Positions 22,162 through 32,358 are shown, counted from the first letter of the stretch. The stretch is 64,000 nucleotides of DNA from Hydrogenophaga aromaticivorans (GCF_013387465.1 NZ_VYGV01000003.1:62001-126000); one strand, 5' to 3'. The notes: generated by a model from the sequence alone, not told the origin. Program-made: numbers and translations.

Positions 22162-24330
22162 TTATCTAGCGACGCCACGGTCGCCAATGGTTCTTGGCGT
22201 GATGAAGATTAACAACTCAGATTTGTTTGAAGTCTTGTTTCTATTTTTAAATAGATTCCCAACAACTGGAAGATCCCCAAACAGCGGCACCTTAGTTACA
22301 TCTTCTGTTTCATTTTGCTCAAAGATGCCACCGATGACGACCGTACCTCCATTTTCAACCAACACTTGAGTTTGAACATGCTTGGTATTAATTGCAATAC
22401 CCGCAGCCACTGTTTCACCACGACTATCCTTATTGATATCGACATCAAGGATGATGCCCCCTTCAGGCGTGATCTGAGGTGTAACTTCAAGCTTCAAATT
22501 GGCCTTCCTGAAAGCTACTGAAGTAGCGCCACTAGAGGTTGCCTGCAAATAAGGATACTCCGTCCCCTGTTCAATCAATGCTTTCACTTGGTCTGCGGTC
22601 ACAACTCGAGGACTCGAAACAATTTTCCCTCGACCATCGGCTTCAAGAGCTGATATTTCGAGATTCAAAAAGCGATTCGCTGCAGAACTAAAAAGCGATA
22701 CAGCAAAGGCAGCAGGCAAAGAACCACCGATGCCAGCAGATGGCAAATTAACGAAACTGGTGTTGATGGTATCCAACACATTTTCTGATTCAGCAGTGGT
22801 ACTCGAAACAGCGTTATAGCTACCTCCGATAGCAACGCGATTTTGTCCATTAACCGCATATCCGGCATCCCCACCGCGAACACCACGGAGATCACTCCCG
22901 CCCAATCGCACTCCCAAGGATCGTCCAAATCTGTCATCAGCCTCAACAATACGGGCCTCAATCAGTACTTGACGAATTGGAATATCCAGTTTTGATATTA
23001 GTTGTTGAACCTGCTCCAGTTTCGTTGGAACATCGGTCACGAACAGCTGATTTGTCCTTGGTTCAGCGATCACGCTACCCCGATTTGAAAGAATACGCGC
23101 GCCAACACCACCAGCCGAGCCTCCGGCAGCACCACCAGATCCGGTTAACTGAACAGCTACCTCGCTGGCTTTCGCATAATTCATCTGGAAACTTTGGGTA
23201 CGCAACGTCTCCAGGCTTTCAATTGAGGCCTTAGCTTCCAACTCTTGCTTCTCGCGCGCTGCAATTTCATCTTGCGGAGCAATCCAGAGAACATTCCCAC
23301 TCTTTCGCATCCCCAAACCCTTGGCCTGAAGAATAATGTCCAAAGCTTGATCCCAAGGAACATCCTTCAAACGCAGCGTCACGGCTCCACTTACTGAATC
23401 CGAGGTAACAATATTGAAGTTGGTAAAATCGGCAATAACCTGCAGCAGCGACCTGACTTCAATATTTTGGAAATTGAGTGACAATTTCTCACCGTTATAG
23501 CCAGGTCCTTGAGTAAGCTTGGATTCGTCAACCTTTTGTTCGCGAACCTCAAGCACAAACTGATTGTCACTCTGATATGCCGAGTGCTCCCAGTTGCCCT
23601 TGGGCGTAACCACCATGCGAACACGGTCGCCAATCTGACTGGTGACCACGCTCTGGACAGGTGTTCCAAAATCGGTCACGTCCAACTTGCGGTTCAATCC
23701 TTCTGGCAACGACGTTCGCAAGAAGTCCACAACAAGATCTTTGCCCTGCTGGCGGATGTCGACACCGACCTGGTTGCTCGCAAGATCAACCACCACCCGT
23801 CCTGAATTACCAACGCCTCTTCGGAAATCAATGTCTTTGAGTGCAACCGTGTGATCAGTTTGCACTTGGGCAAACACTGCAGGACCGCTTGGGGAAGGTG
23901 CCCCGGCTGATTCCGTCCGATCAAGAACCAGCAACAACGATTTGCCATCCAGTTTGGCTTGGTATGCAGCTGGTTGCTTCAGATTGATCACCACCCGGGT
24001 CCGATCTCCCGCCTGAACCACGTTGGCCGATCTCAAATTCCCTTGATTCAACTCCACGGTACTTTTTCCCATGGCATTCACCACACCCGGGAAGTCCAAG
24101 GCAATACGGGCAGGTGACTGGATCGTGAATCCGGTTGGCAATGCGGTCAAAGCCTCTGTCGTGTCAATACGCACAACCTCCACACCGGCCTGCATGCCAC
24201 CAGTCAAAGACTGGATGGCATTTTGAGCATGGGCCAGAACCGAAGTCATGGCTAGGACAATGAACAGTGACAGCTTGCGCAGACTCCGCTCTTTTGACTC
24301 AGAGATGGTCACGCTATAAGATTTTGTCAT
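22162..24330 (-). CDS. pilQ: Type IV pilus secretin PilQ
   Basis: Outer-membrane secretin through which the pilus passes. The 722 residues are in the family range. A signal peptide ends near AHAQ (about residue 36). Two AMIN peptidoglycan-binding domains follow (about 45-250; first VEVVRIDTTEAL, second VVVDLASNQVGV), then an STN/N0 domain (LSLNFQNIEVRSLLQVIADFT region, near 290-350), secretin N1, and the secretin barrel with VLIEARIVEADDRFG and the C-terminal VPLFGDLPVVGNLFK. It overlaps pilP by four bases. The 3' half is markedly AT-rich (17 of 60 bases G+C at 22201-22260). Confidence 0.96.
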   Translation of the reverse strand: MTKSYSVTISESKERSLRKLSLFIVLAMTSVLAHAQNAIQSLTGGMQAGVEVVRIDTTEALTALPTGFTIQSPARIALDFPGVVNAMGKSTVELNQGNLRSANVVQAGDRTRVVINLKQPAAYQAKLDGKSLLLVLDRTESAGAPSPSGPAVFAQVQTDHTVALKDIDFRRGVGNSGRVVVDLASNQVGVDIRQQGKDLVVDFLRTSLPEGLNRKLDVTDFGTPVQSVVTSQIGDRVRMVVTPKGNWEHSAYQSDNQFVLEVREQKVDESKLTQGPGYNGEKLSLNFQNIEVRSLLQVIADFTNFNIVTSDSVSGAVTLRLKDVPWDQALDIILQAKGLGMRKSGNVLWIAPQDEIAAREKQELEAKASIESLETLRTQSFQMNYAKASEVAVQLTGSGGAAGGSAGGVGARILSNRGSVIAEPRTNQLFVTDVPTKLEQVQQLISKLDIPIRQVLIEARIVEADDRFGRSLGVRLGGSDLRGVRGGDAGYAVNGQNRVAIGGSYNAVSSTTAESENVLDTINTSFVNLPSAGIGGSLPAAFAVSLFSSAANRFLNLEISALEADGRGKIVSSPRVVTADQVKALIEQGTEYPYLQATSSGATSVAFRKANLKLEVTPQITPEGGIILDVDINKDSRGETVAAGIAINTKHVQTQVLVENGGTVVIGGIFEQNETEDVTKVPLFGDLPVVGNLFKNRNKTSNKSELLIFITPRTIGDRGVAR

Positions 24331-24890
24331 TTGGAAACTTCCTCTTGTAACTGCAATGCCGCCGGACGCTCAATCCATTCACCCGCTGCATCCTGCACAA
24401 TTTCGCGCAGGTTGATTTCATTTTCGGTAATTTTCAACACCCGTCCATAGTTCTGACCCAAGTAACTGCCCTGGGTTACTTGGTAAAGGAGTTGATCCAC
24501 CTTCACCAAGGCAACGAGCTGTCCAGCACGATTCAGACTGCCAACCATCGACATGGTATCCAGCGGAAAAGCCTCCAACGGCTGTTTCCGGCGACTCATC
24601 TCTGCATCAATCAAAGCAGAATTCCCGGCGGGTAGCGCCTGTCCTCCGCGCAGAATGCTCGCCAATTTTTCGCTGCTGAAGGGCTCCACAAGGCGCTCAC
24701 CTCCGTAAGCATATGGTTCAAATTTTGTAGGTTCCGGAATTGGCTTTACATCAGGCTTGATGGAGTTTCTCTCATTTTGCATCCAGAGGCTCAACTCTTC
24801 CTGCTCAGAGCTCCCACACCCCTGCAGCAAAACCGCGGCAAAAGTCAACAACACGATGCCCACTTTGTTATCTAGCTTGCACCGCATCAT
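24327..24890 (-). CDS. pilP: Type IV pilus assembly lipoprotein PilP
   Basis: Inner-membrane lipoprotein linking the PilNO platform to the secretin PilQ. It has 187 residues with lipobox LQGC (Cys25). A proline-rich linker (KPDVKPIPEPTKFEPY) precedes the HR/beta domain with MSMVGSLNRAGQLVALVKVD and YLGQNYGRVLKITENEI, the family hallmark. Both ends overlap neighbouring genes by four bases (pilO stop and pilQ start), showing tight coupling. Confidence 0.95.
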   Translation of the reverse strand: MMRCKLDNKVGIVLLTFAAVLLQGCGSSEQEELSLWMQNERNSIKPDVKPIPEPTKFEPYAYGGERLVEPFSSEKLASILRGGQALPAGNSALIDAEMSRRKQPLEAFPLDTMSMVGSLNRAGQLVALVKVDQLLYQVTQGSYLGQNYGRVLKITENEINLREIVQDAAGEWIERPAALQLQEEVSK

Positions 24891-25579
24891 TGAGATACTC
24901 CTTTGGGTGCATTTTTGGTCGTCGCAGATTTCTGCTGCAGCTCAATTTCCTCTTGATCCAGATACCGGAATGTCTTTGCAGTGCAATCCATGGTAAGGAT
25001 GCCATCCCTATCTTTTACAGGAGCAAGTGACAAATTGTTCAATGTGACAATACGAGACAAGTTGGCGATGTCTGCCGCGAACAATCCAATATCGTGATAC
25101 CCACCTGTTACGCGAACAGAAATCGGAAGCTCTGCATAGTACTCCTTAACAGAGACTTGGCCTGGGCGAAACAATTCAAACTGCAAACTGCGACCCAAGC
25201 CGGCCTGATTGATATCAGACAGCAAGGCATCCATTTCTGCCTTGCTAGGAAGTTGTTTCTCCAACTGGTTAACGTACTGCTGAACCTGTTCAAGCTGCTT
25301 CTTCAACGCATCGAGATTGACTGCCTGAACAAGCTTTTTTCGATAGTCTTCTCGCAACTGCTGTTCACGGGTCTGCTCAGTCAACAACTCCTCATCAACA
25401 GCCTTGAGCCAAAAAAACCAAAGACCAGCAATAACAGCGGCGCAAACAAATATGTAAAGAAGATTCCGCGGCAGCGATGGCCAGGAAGAAGGATCATTGG
25501 GATCAAGGCCAGAGAACTGCCTCTGAAGCGTATCCTGAACCGATTTGAAATCGAGGTTGATGGTAGGTGATAGAGCCAT
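24887..25579 (-). CDS. pilO: Type IV pilus alignment protein PilO
   Basis: Bitopic inner-membrane protein forming the PilN/PilO platform of the pilus machine. It has 230 residues: a short cytoplasmic N-terminus, one membrane helix near 38-58 (LLYIFVCAAVIAGLWFFWL), a coiled coil (about 60-110, EQLREDYRKKLVQAVNLDAL region), then a ferredoxin-like periplasmic domain with FELFRPGQVSVKEYYAELP and GGYHDIGLFAADIANLSRI. It starts 11 bases after the pilN stop. Confidence 0.95.
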   Translation of the reverse strand: MALSPTINLDFKSVQDTLQRQFSGLDPNDPSSWPSLPRNLLYIFVCAAVIAGLWFFWLKAVDEELLTEQTREQQLREDYRKKLVQAVNLDALKKQLEQVQQYVNQLEKQLPSKAEMDALLSDINQAGLGRSLQFELFRPGQVSVKEYYAELPISVRVTGGYHDIGLFAADIANLSRIVTLNNLSLAPVKDRDGILTMDCTAKTFRYLDQEEIELQQKSATTKNAPKGVSQ

Positions 25580-25590
25580 GATTACCCCGA

Positions 25591-26214
25591 TCAGACTTTT
25601 CCTGGTGCTGGAGACGTTGCTCCCGCAGCACCCTGTCCAGCGGCATTCGAACCAGTGGGGCGATTGAGAGCCACTCTGATCTTGAAATTCGATACCCTGC
25701 GTTGCTCGCGATTTGAACCGGTTGCGTTGGCTGCAACGATTTCGATCAACTCAGGTTTTCCAAGCCAAGACGAGTTGTTCGCTAGATTCCGCAACAACTC
25801 AGAAACCCGTTCTTGAGATTGGGCCACGCCCTCCAGCAAGACGCTTTGATTTTCTTGCTTCATGCTTTTCAGATAAATGCCGTCGGGCAGCTGCGCCACC
25901 AGTTCGTCAAGCAGGTGCACAGGCATGTTTCGATCCGCCTGCAGCCCCTCTACAGCGGTTTGCCTGGCCCGCAAAGAGGCAATTTGCGCCTGAAGGCTTG
26001 CAATATCCTTAATTTCAGCATCCAACTCTTTCGTCTTGCTTTGAAGAAACGAATTCCGCTGCTGCTGTTCTGCAATTTGCCCTTGATACCATGTGAATAC
26101 CGCACCGCAGATGATGCCTCCAAGCAGGGCAGACAGCCCCAGCTGTGTAAAGAACTGCTCTTTCTGCTTTTTTCTCGCAGCCTCACGATGAGGCAGCAAA
26201 TTGATCAAAATCAT
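25591..26214 (-). CDS. pilN: Type IV pilus assembly protein PilN
   Basis: Inner-membrane partner of PilO and PilM, 207 residues. The N-terminal INLLPHREAARKKQK is the conserved PilM-binding peptide. A membrane helix follows at about 24-44, then a coiled coil (LQSKTKELDAEIKDIASL) and a periplasmic domain with LPDGIYLKSMKQENQSVLLEG. The tail is Gly/Ala/Pro rich. Its ATG overlaps the pilM stop as ATGA. Confidence 0.95.
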   Translation of the reverse strand: MILINLLPHREAARKKQKEQFFTQLGLSALLGGIICGAVFTWYQGQIAEQQQRNSFLQSKTKELDAEIKDIASLQAQIASLRARQTAVEGLQADRNMPVHLLDELVAQLPDGIYLKSMKQENQSVLLEGVAQSQERVSELLRNLANNSSWLGKPELIEIVAANATGSNREQRRVSNFKIRVALNRPTGSNAAGQGAAGATSPAPGKV

Positions 26215-27290
26215 TGGTAAAACCTCCGCAACGCCAGACCTGTGGAGGTTAGATAAGATGGAGCTTCACGCGCGATCTTTCGTGCCTGTACGCTGGAGGC
26301 CATTTCCATGCCATCGAACGGATTGATCACCATGCAGGCAAACGAAGTCTGATGGGTGACCCCTTCGGTCAAGCCAGGCAATGCCGCACTGCCACCGGCC
26401 AGCAAGATGTGGTCAACCTTGTTGTAGGGGGTGCTGGTGAAGAAAAACTGCAGAGCGCGCCCGATTTCTTGTGCCATGCTTTCAATGAACGGATTCAGCA
26501 CGGCCGATCGATAGTCATCAGGCAAGTCGCCCGATCGCTTCTTGGCCTCAGCCTCGTCGGCAGAAAACCCGTACTGACGCACGATCAACTGCGTCAACTG
26601 CGCGCCTCCAAAAGCTTGATCGCGCTCATACAGCACGTCATCATTGCGCATCACCTGCATACTGGTGGTCATGGCACCCACCTCAAACAATGCCACCAGT
26701 GAATCCACGCCTTGATTGGGCAGTGTTTCAATGACCCGCCCAGCGGCCATCCGAGAGGCGTAGGGTTCGACGTCCATGATGACCGGCTTGAGGCCTGCGG
26801 CTTCAGCGAGTCCCTGCCGATCAGACACCTTTTCCTTGCGTGAAGCCGCGATCAGAACCTCGGCATCTCCGACCGAATTGGCACTTGGCCCAACGACACA
26901 AAAATCGAGACTGACTTCATCGAGCGAGAAGGGGATGTACTGGTTGGCCTCCGACTCGACCTGCGCCTCAAGCTCTTTTTCAGACAATCCACCCGGGAGA
27001 ACGATTTTTTTGGTGATCACGGCCGATGCAGGCAACGCCATGGCCACATTCTTGGTCTTGCTGCCGCTTTTGCGGACAACCCGGCGCACGGCCTCGGCGA
27101 CTTCATCGAACTTTTCGATGTTCCCATCGGTGATCCACCCTCGCTCCAGGGGCTCGATGGCACAACGCTCCAACACCAGATCGCCAGAGCGATTCCGGCT
27201 CAACTCGACCAGTTTGACACTGGACGAGCTGACGTCGATGCCCAACAACGGCGCCGGATCACGGCTGAAAAACGACCCCAATGAGATCAA
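26211..27290 (-). CDS. pilM: Type IV pilus ATPase-like protein PilM
   Basis: Cytoplasmic actin-like (FtsA-fold) protein that binds the PilN N-terminus at the inner membrane. I place the start at the TTG at 27290 ((M)ISLGSFFSRDPAPLLG, 359 residues) because PilM proteins usually begin this way; GGGGGTC lies just upstream. The frame extends to another TTG at 27320. Motifs: LLGIDVSSSSVKLVEL (phosphate 1), the family signature VESEANQYIPFSLDEV, and ILLAGGSAALPGL near the C-terminus. It is the first gene of the pilMNOPQ operon, divergent from mrcA. Confidence 0.93.
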   Translation of the reverse strand: MISLGSFFSRDPAPLLGIDVSSSSVKLVELSRNRSGDLVLERCAIEPLERGWITDGNIEKFDEVAEAVRRVVRKSGSKTKNVAMALPASAVITKKIVLPGGLSEKELEAQVESEANQYIPFSLDEVSLDFCVVGPSANSVGDAEVLIAASRKEKVSDRQGLAEAAGLKPVIMDVEPYASRMAAGRVIETLPNQGVDSLVALFEVGAMTTSMQVMRNDDVLYERDQAFGGAQLTQLIVRQYGFSADEAEAKKRSGDLPDDYRSAVLNPFIESMAQEIGRALQFFFTSTPYNKVDHILLAGGSAALPGLTEGVTHQTSFACMVINPFDGMEMASSVQARKIAREAPSYLTSTGLALRRFYQ

Positions 27291-27346
27291 GGTGACCCCC
27301 AAAAAATAGAAGCGCGGCAAGGCGCCAGACTTAAGATTTCACTTGA

Positions 27347-27376
27347 ATGCTAGCAGCAAGCCCCTTGTGCAGCAAA
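27347..27376 (-). promoter_or_regulatory. Possible promoter of the pilMNOPQ operon
   Basis: Minus-strand TTTGCT (27371-27376) and TAGCAT (27347-27352) are 18 bases apart, 57 bases before the proposed pilM start. The match is moderate and found by eye. Confidence 0.35.
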
Positions 27377-27528
27377 GATTTTCTACCTTTGACACAAAAG
27401 AGAACGTTGCCAAAAGCATACGCAAACCAGCCACTCCCGGCACACCGGCAGCACGCAGAAAGATAGGAAACACACAACAACTCACAATAACGGCTTCTGC
27501 TCTGACATCTTCACAACAGGCCGATTTT

Positions 27529-27534
27529 TATAAT
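27529..27534 (+). promoter_or_regulatory. Perfect -10 hexamer TATAAT before mrcA
   Basis: TATAAT ends 26 bases before the ATG of mrcA. No good -35 box lies at the usual distance (CTGACA is 21 bases upstream, too far), so it could be a weak or activator-dependent promoter. The rest of the 270-base pilM-mrcA gap shows no other recognisable feature. Confidence 0.4.
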
Positions 27535-27560
27535 CAGCCTCCCTCGCCTTGACTGTTCGC

Positions 27561-29975
27561 ATGCCTCAAAACGATCCCGCTGCCTCTCGCTCGTCCGAGC
27601 CCACCGACTCCCAGAAAGCGGGCCTGCTGGCGTGGCTTGGACGCGTGCTGGCAGGTCTGACAGGGCTGGTGCTGGCGGCCTTTGTTGCGCTCTTTTTGGG
27701 GGTGGGAATCGGACTGGCCGTGGCCTATCCCAATCTGCCCGATGTGGGCGCCTTGGCCGACTACCGGCCCAAGCTGCCCCTTCGGGTGCTCACTGCCGAT
27801 GGCCTTGTGATCGGCGAATTTGGCGAAGAGCGCCGCAGCCTCCTGCCGATAAAAGACATCCCTGATGTCATGAAGAATGCCGTCCTCGCCATTGAGGACG
27901 CCCGGTTTTTCGAACATGGCGGCGTGGACTACCGAGGCATGCTCCGGGCGGTGCTGGCCAATTTGGGCCAGGCGAAAAGTCAGGGAGCATCCACCATCAC
28001 GATGCAGGTGGCCCGGAACGTTTACCTGTCGGCAGAAAAGAGCTACACCCGCAAGATCTATGAGGTGCTGCTCACATTCAAGCTGGAATACCTGCTGACC
28101 AAAGAGCAGATCCTGGAGATCTACATGAACCAGATTTTTCTGGGTCAGCGAGCCTATGGCTTTGCCACCGCGTCGCAGACGTACTTCGGCAAGCCGCTCA
28201 AGGACGTGAGCATTGCCGAAGCCGCCATGCTGGCGGGCCTGCCCAAAGCGCCTTCGGCGTACAACCCCATTTCCAACCCCAAACGCGCACGTGCCAGGCA
28301 ACTGCACATCATTGATCGCATGCTCGAAAACGGGTTCATCACCGCCGAAGAGGCCCAATCAGCCCGGGTCGAAGAACTCAGACTTCGACCTTTAGGAGGA
28401 CCTGAACGGGTTCACGGTGAATTTGTTGCCGAGATGGTTCGCCAGTCCATGGTCGCCCAATATGGTGAAGAGGCCTACACCCGCGGCCTGACCGTCACCA
28501 CCACGCTTCAGTCCAGCGAACAGCAAACCGCCTACCAGGCTCTGCGACGCGGCATCCTGACTTACGAAAGCCGACAGAGGTACCGCGGCCCAGAACTCTT
28601 CGTCAACCTCCCGGCAGACAAGGCCACGCGTGAAGATGTGATCGATAGCGTGTTGGCGGAGCACCCCGACAACGGTGACCTGCTCTCTGCCGTCGTGCTT
28701 GAAGCCGGTCCTCGCAAGGTGGTGGTGGTTCGACAGGATGGCGAACCCTTCGCCGTCACCGGCGATGGCCTGCGCCCCGTGCAATCAGGACTTGCGGAAA
28801 AGGCCGACCCTTCGATCAAACTCCGCCCGGGGGCCGTGGTTCGGGTGGTCAGGACTTCTGCCAACGGGTGGCGCATCAGCCAGTTGCCCGAGGTCGAGTC
28901 TGCCTTCGTGGCGATGGATCCCAACACCGGCGCGGTGCACGCGCTGGTCGGTGGCTTCGATTTCCAGAAGAACAAGTTTAACCACGTGACCCAGGCTTGG
29001 CGCCAGCCGGGCTCCAGCTTCAAGCCCTTCATCTACTCCGCCGCGCTTGAAAAAGGCCTGACGCCGATGACTGTGGTGAACGACGCGCCGCTTTTCTACA
29101 GCGCCGAGCAAACCGGTGGCAAGCCCTGGGAACCCAAGAACTACGACGGACAGTTCGAGGGCCCGATGTCGGTGCGCCGCGCGTTGGCCAAGTCCAAAAA
29201 CATGGTGTCGATCCGCGTGCTACAGCTCGTTGGAACAAAAAGCGCCCAGGACTGGGTCGCCCGGTTCGGTTTCCCTCCGGAGAGACACCCTCCCTACCTG
29301 ACCATGGCACTCGGCGCCGGTGCGGTCACTCCGATGCAGATGACCACTGGGTATGCCGTGTTTGCCAACGGCGGTCATCGCGTCACACCCGTCCTGATCA
29401 CCCGCGTGGTTGAACAACGTGGAAAAGTGCTTTTTGATGAACCACCCAAAGCAGTGGACGCATCAAGCCAGGTCATCGACGAACGCAACGCGTTCATCAT
29501 GAGCAGCCTGCTGCAGGAAATCACACGAACCGGCACGGCTGCGCGTGCCCAGGCAACGCTGAAGCGGCCGGACGTTTACGGCAAGACAGGCACCACCAAC
29601 GACTCCATGGACGCCTGGTTCGTGGGCTACCACCCTTCCCTCGTGGCGACAGCCTGGGTGGGGTACGACACCCCACGCAATCTGGGTAGCCGCGAAACCG
29701 GTGGCGGCTTGAGCCTGCCGATCTGGATCGACTACATGGCCGAAGCGCTCAAAGGGGTACCCGTGGTTGAGTACAAACCGCCGTCGGGCGTGATTCGTGT
29801 CGGTGGCGACTGGTACTACGAGGAATTTGGCCCTGGCCAAGGTGTGCATGGTCTGGGCTTGCAGGATCCGTGGCCCGGTAGCCAGGTTGAAAGCGATGTC
29901 ACGTCCCCAGAGGCCGCTACTCAGCCCAACACCACCGAAGACCGGCGCACCATCCTGGACCTGTTCAGGAACTGA
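27561..29975 (+). CDS. mrcA: Penicillin-binding protein 1A (bifunctional transglycosylase/transpeptidase)
   Basis: Class A PBP that polymerises and cross-links peptidoglycan at the inner membrane. It has 804 residues from the ATG at 27561; a TTG four codons earlier is less likely. A membrane anchor lies at about residues 30-55. The GT51 domain has catalytic Glu112 in [10 protein letters not shown] and the [12 protein letters not shown] motif. An OB-like insert follows, then the transpeptidase domain with active Ser485/Lys488 (GSSFKPF), the SKN motif (LAKSKNMVS) and KTG at 675 (YGKTGTTND). It diverges from pilM as in many proteobacteria, and its end overlaps cyaY by 11 bases tail to tail. Confidence 0.96.
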   Translation: MPQNDPAASRSSEPTDSQKAGLLAWLGRVLAGLTGLVLAAFVALFLGVGIGLAVAYPNLPDVGALADYRPKLPLRVLTADGLVIGEFGEERRSLLPIKDIPDVMKNAVLAIEDARFFEHGGVDYRGMLRAVLANLGQAKSQGASTITMQVARNVYLSAEKSYTRKIYEVLLTFKLEYLLTKEQILEIYMNQIFLGQRAYGFATASQTYFGKPLKDVSIAEAAMLAGLPKAPSAYNPISNPKRARARQLHIIDRMLENGFITAEEAQSARVEELRLRPLGGPERVHGEFVAEMVRQSMVAQYGEEAYTRGLTVTTTLQSSEQQTAYQALRRGILTYESRQRYRGPELFVNLPADKATREDVIDSVLAEHPDNGDLLSAVVLEAGPRKVVVVRQDGEPFAVTGDGLRPVQSGLAEKADPSIKLRPGAVVRVVRTSANGWRISQLPEVESAFVAMDPNTGAVHALVGGFDFQKNKFNHVTQAWRQPGSSFKPFIYSAALEKGLTPMTVVNDAPLFYSAEQTGGKPWEPKNYDGQFEGPMSVRRALAKSKNMVSIRVLQLVGTKSAQDWVARFGFPPERHPPYLTMALGAGAVTPMQMTTGYAVFANGGHRVTPVLITRVVEQRGKVLFDEPPKAVDASSQVIDERNAFIMSSLLQEITRTGTAARAQATLKRPDVYGKTGTTNDSMDAWFVGYHPSLVATAWVGYDTPRNLGSRETGGGLSLPIWIDYMAEALKGVPVVEYKPPSGVIRVGGDWYYEEFGPGQGVHGLGLQDPWPGSQVESDVTSPEAATQPNTTEDRRTILDLFRN

Positions 29976-30294
29976 ACGTCAGCGGCTGGCCCGCCTGCTC
30001 GGTTGCACAACGGGACAGGTGCGAAAAAAACTCGCCCTGTCCTTTGCTGTCCATCCACTGAGCACCGTCGTACTTGTAGTGAAAGCCCCCCGCGCGAGCC
30101 GCCATCCAGACCTCCTGCAGCGGTTTCTGCAAATTCACGATGATCTGGCTGCGGTTGGCAAAGGTCAACGTCACCATGCCGCCCACGCGCTGGTTGTCAA
30201 TGTCCGCGGCAGTCTCATCGTTGATGCGGTCGCAAGCCAGTTCTATGGCGCGCAGCAAGGCCTCGGCGCGATCCAGATATTCGATATCGGTCAT
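29965..30294 (-). CDS. cyaY: Iron-sulfur cluster assembly protein CyaY (frataxin)
   Basis: Small acidic frataxin homologue that modulates IscS-driven Fe-S cluster assembly. It has 109 residues from the ATG at 30294 ([18 protein letters not shown]); the upstream extension of the frame is the reverse of lptM. The acidic first helix, [17 protein letters not shown], and [18 protein letters not shown] with the conserved tryptophan are visible. It converges on mrcA with an 11-base overlap and diverges from lptM with only 15 bases between start codons. Confidence 0.94.
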   Translation of the reverse strand: MTDIEYLDRAEALLRAIELACDRINDETAADIDNQRVGGMVTLTFANRSQIIVNLQKPLQEVWMAARAGGFHYKYDGAQWMDSKGQGEFFSHLSRCATEQAGQPLTFSS

Positions 30295-30309
30295 TACAAT
30301 GCACCCACT

Positions 30310-30525
30310 ATGAAGATGCATCCAATTCTAGGCGGAGCGCTCGCCCATGTCCGTGTCGCTGGCGGCACGATCCTGATCGCCCTGAGTGTGGCGGGCGCCG
30401 GCTGCGGTCAAAAGGGTCCGCTGTACCTGCCCGGCGCGCAACCCGAAGCCCGGCCTGCAGCGCCGAAGCCAGCGGACACGGTACCCAACGCGACCGATTC
30501 GCTGGACGAGTCGCCGCAACGCTGA
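30310..30525 (+). CDS. lptM: LPS translocon maturation chaperone/lipoprotein LptM (YifL-like)
   Basis: Small outer-membrane lipoprotein; E. coli LptM assists LptD assembly. The product has 71 residues. A signal peptide ends in the lipobox region VAGAGC (Cys32), directly followed by the family motif GQKGPLYLP, and then a Pro/Ala-rich tail. A TACAAT lies just ten bases upstream of the ATG, so the mRNA may be almost leaderless. In many relatives lptM is followed by lysA; here the next gene is msrQ on the opposite strand and lysA is absent. The 101-base gap after it holds nothing I recognise. Confidence 0.85.
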   Translation: MKMHPILGGALAHVRVAGGTILIALSVAGAGCGQKGPLYLPGAQPEARPAAPKPADTVPNATDSLDESPQR

Positions 30526-30626
30526 ACTTGCTTTCGAAGCCGTCTATCCGGGGCCGCAAAGTTGCCTGGTCGTGGCCGCGATCGTGAAAGCGCTGCCCAG
30601 CAATCCGTTCGCCAACTCAAGCATAT

Positions 30627-31325
30627 TCAACGCCCCAGATGGCCCTTGGGCCACCAGCGTTCCCATACACGCCAGCCCAGCAACAAGGCCAGCAGAACCG
30701 CGTAAACACCCACTTCCGCAAAGTCGTTCTTGCCGCTGCGCATCCAGAAGAAGTGCAGCACCGCCAGACAGGCCACGGCGTACACGCTGCGGTGAAGCAA
30801 CCTCCAGCGCGCAGCCCCCAACGCCCGGATGGCCCGGTTGAACGAAGTGCCGGCCATGAGCAGCAGCAACACCCAGCAGAGGAAGCCGACCAGGATGAAC
30901 GGTCGCTTGGCCAAATCGGCCAGCACCTCACGCCATTCAAAACCCATGTCAAACCAGGCGTAGGCCAGCAGGTGCAGACTGGCGTAGAAAAACACGAACA
31001 GCCCCAGCATGCGCCGCAACCGGGCCAACGCAGGCCAGCCCGCCATCACGCGCAACGGCGTCACCAGCAAGACCAGCACGAGTGCTCGAAGCGTCCAGTC
31101 ACCCAGCGAGCGGATCAGGGCTTCGGCCGGATTGGCGCCCAGCTGGTCGTTCCAGGCGGCCCAGAACAGCCAGACAACCGGCAGGCTCCACAAAACAAAC
31201 AGCAAGGGTTTGGCTGTGCGGTGCAAGAGCCACCGGTTCAAGCGCGACCCTGCCTTGCGCGGCGCGGTGACTGAGTCCACCGCACCAGATCGGACTGAAG
31301 GATCAGCGGAAAGTCGGGCGTCCAC
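30627..31325 (-). CDS. msrQ: Haem-binding membrane subunit MsrQ of the methionine sulfoxide reductase system
   Basis: b-type haem membrane protein that passes quinone-derived electrons to MsrP. It has 232 residues. The basic N-terminus is followed by about six membrane segments, starting at PLLFVLWSLPVVWLFWAAW. Ferric-reductase-like features include RRMLGLFVFFYASLHLLAYAW, with a haem-ligand-type histidine, and LLHRSVYAVACLAVLHFFWM with two more. It follows msrP by 34 bases in the classical msrPQ order. Confidence 0.93.
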   Translation of the reverse strand: MDARLSADPSVRSGAVDSVTAPRKAGSRLNRWLLHRTAKPLLFVLWSLPVVWLFWAAWNDQLGANPAEALIRSLGDWTLRALVLVLLVTPLRVMAGWPALARLRRMLGLFVFFYASLHLLAYAWFDMGFEWREVLADLAKRPFILVGFLCWVLLLLMAGTSFNRAIRALGAARWRLLHRSVYAVACLAVLHFFWMRSGKNDFAEVGVYAVLLALLLGWRVWERWWPKGHLGR

Positions 31326-31359
31326 AAGCGCTGCGTTGCGAATGCAATGCCTGAAAAGT

Positions 31360-32358
31360 TCAGAAGAACTTGCGCAGGTCCATCCCCGCGTAAAGCTGCC
31401 CCACCTGGGGCTCGTAACCGTTGAACATCAGGGTCTTGCGGCGTTTGGCCAGCAGGCCGCCCTCTTCGCCAATGCGCCGCTCGGTGGCCTGACTCCAGCG
31501 CGGATGGGCCACGTCAGGATTCACATTCGAGAAAAAGCCGTACTCCTGAGGTGCCGCGATGTTCCAGGCCGTGCGGGGCTCCTTGTCCGTGAACCGGATC
31601 TTCACCAGCGACTTGCCACTCTTGAAGCCGTATTTCCACGGAACCACCAGGCGCACCGGCGCGCCGTTCTGGTTCGGCAACACCTCGCCATACATGCCAA
31701 ACGCCAGCAGCGTCAGCGGATGCATGGCTTCGTCCAGGCGCAGGCCTTCGACATACGGCCACAGCAACACGCTGGAGCGCAGACCCGGCATGGTGTCCCG
31801 ATCGGCCTGGGTCACGAATTCCACATATTTCGCGCTGCCCAGCGGCTGCGCCGCCCGGATCAACGCACCCAGCGAATAGCCCACCCAGGGAACCACCATG
31901 GACCAGCCCTCCACACAGCGCAGCCGGTAAATGCGCTCCTCCATGGGAGCCAGCTTGAGCAGCTCCTCTAGGCCATAGGTGCGGGGCTTGTTCACCAGTC
32001 CCTCGACCGACACCGTCCATGGGCTCGTCTTCAGCGACTTGGCGCGCGCCACGGGGTCCGACTTGTCGGTGCCGAATTCGTAGAAGTTGTTGTAGGTGGA
32101 CGCGTGCTCGTAAGCGGTGACCTTTTCCACCGTTGATGCCCCAGGCAACGCGGAAGAGGCGCCCGCCAGCGCAGCGAGCTTGCCGGGTCGGGTCACAGCG
32201 GCGAGAGCGTCTCGTGATGCCCAACCAGCCAGCGCCGCACCGCCAGCGCCCAGAGCCAGGTGCTGCAGCCACTGACGACGCCCCAGATAAACGGAACGCG
32301 ACGTGATTTCGCTCGATTGAGGATGGTGGTACCCGGTGTCGGCAGAACGGATGATCAT
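31360..32358 (-). CDS. msrP: Periplasmic methionine sulfoxide reductase catalytic subunit MsrP
   Basis: Molybdopterin enzyme repairing oxidised methionines in periplasmic proteins. It has 332 residues. A twin-arginine signal ([11 protein letters not shown], Arg27-Arg28) ends near residue 53. The sulfite-oxidase-fold domain follows, with the Mo-coordinating Cys148 in [14 protein letters not shown], and [16 protein letters not shown]. Its expected electron donor MsrQ is encoded next. The upstream 145-base gap to ccsB shows no clear promoter. Confidence 0.95.
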   Translation of the reverse strand: MIIRSADTGYHHPQSSEITSRSVYLGRRQWLQHLALGAGGAALAGWASRDALAAVTRPGKLAALAGASSALPGASTVEKVTAYEHASTYNNFYEFGTDKSDPVARAKSLKTSPWTVSVEGLVNKPRTYGLEELLKLAPMEERIYRLRCVEGWSMVVPWVGYSLGALIRAAQPLGSAKYVEFVTQADRDTMPGLRSSVLLWPYVEGLRLDEAMHPLTLLAFGMYGEVLPNQNGAPVRLVVPWKYGFKSGKSLVKIRFTDKEPRTAWNIAAPQEYGFFSNVNPDVAHPRWSQATERRIGEEGGLLAKRRKTLMFNGYEPQVGQLYAGMDLRKFF

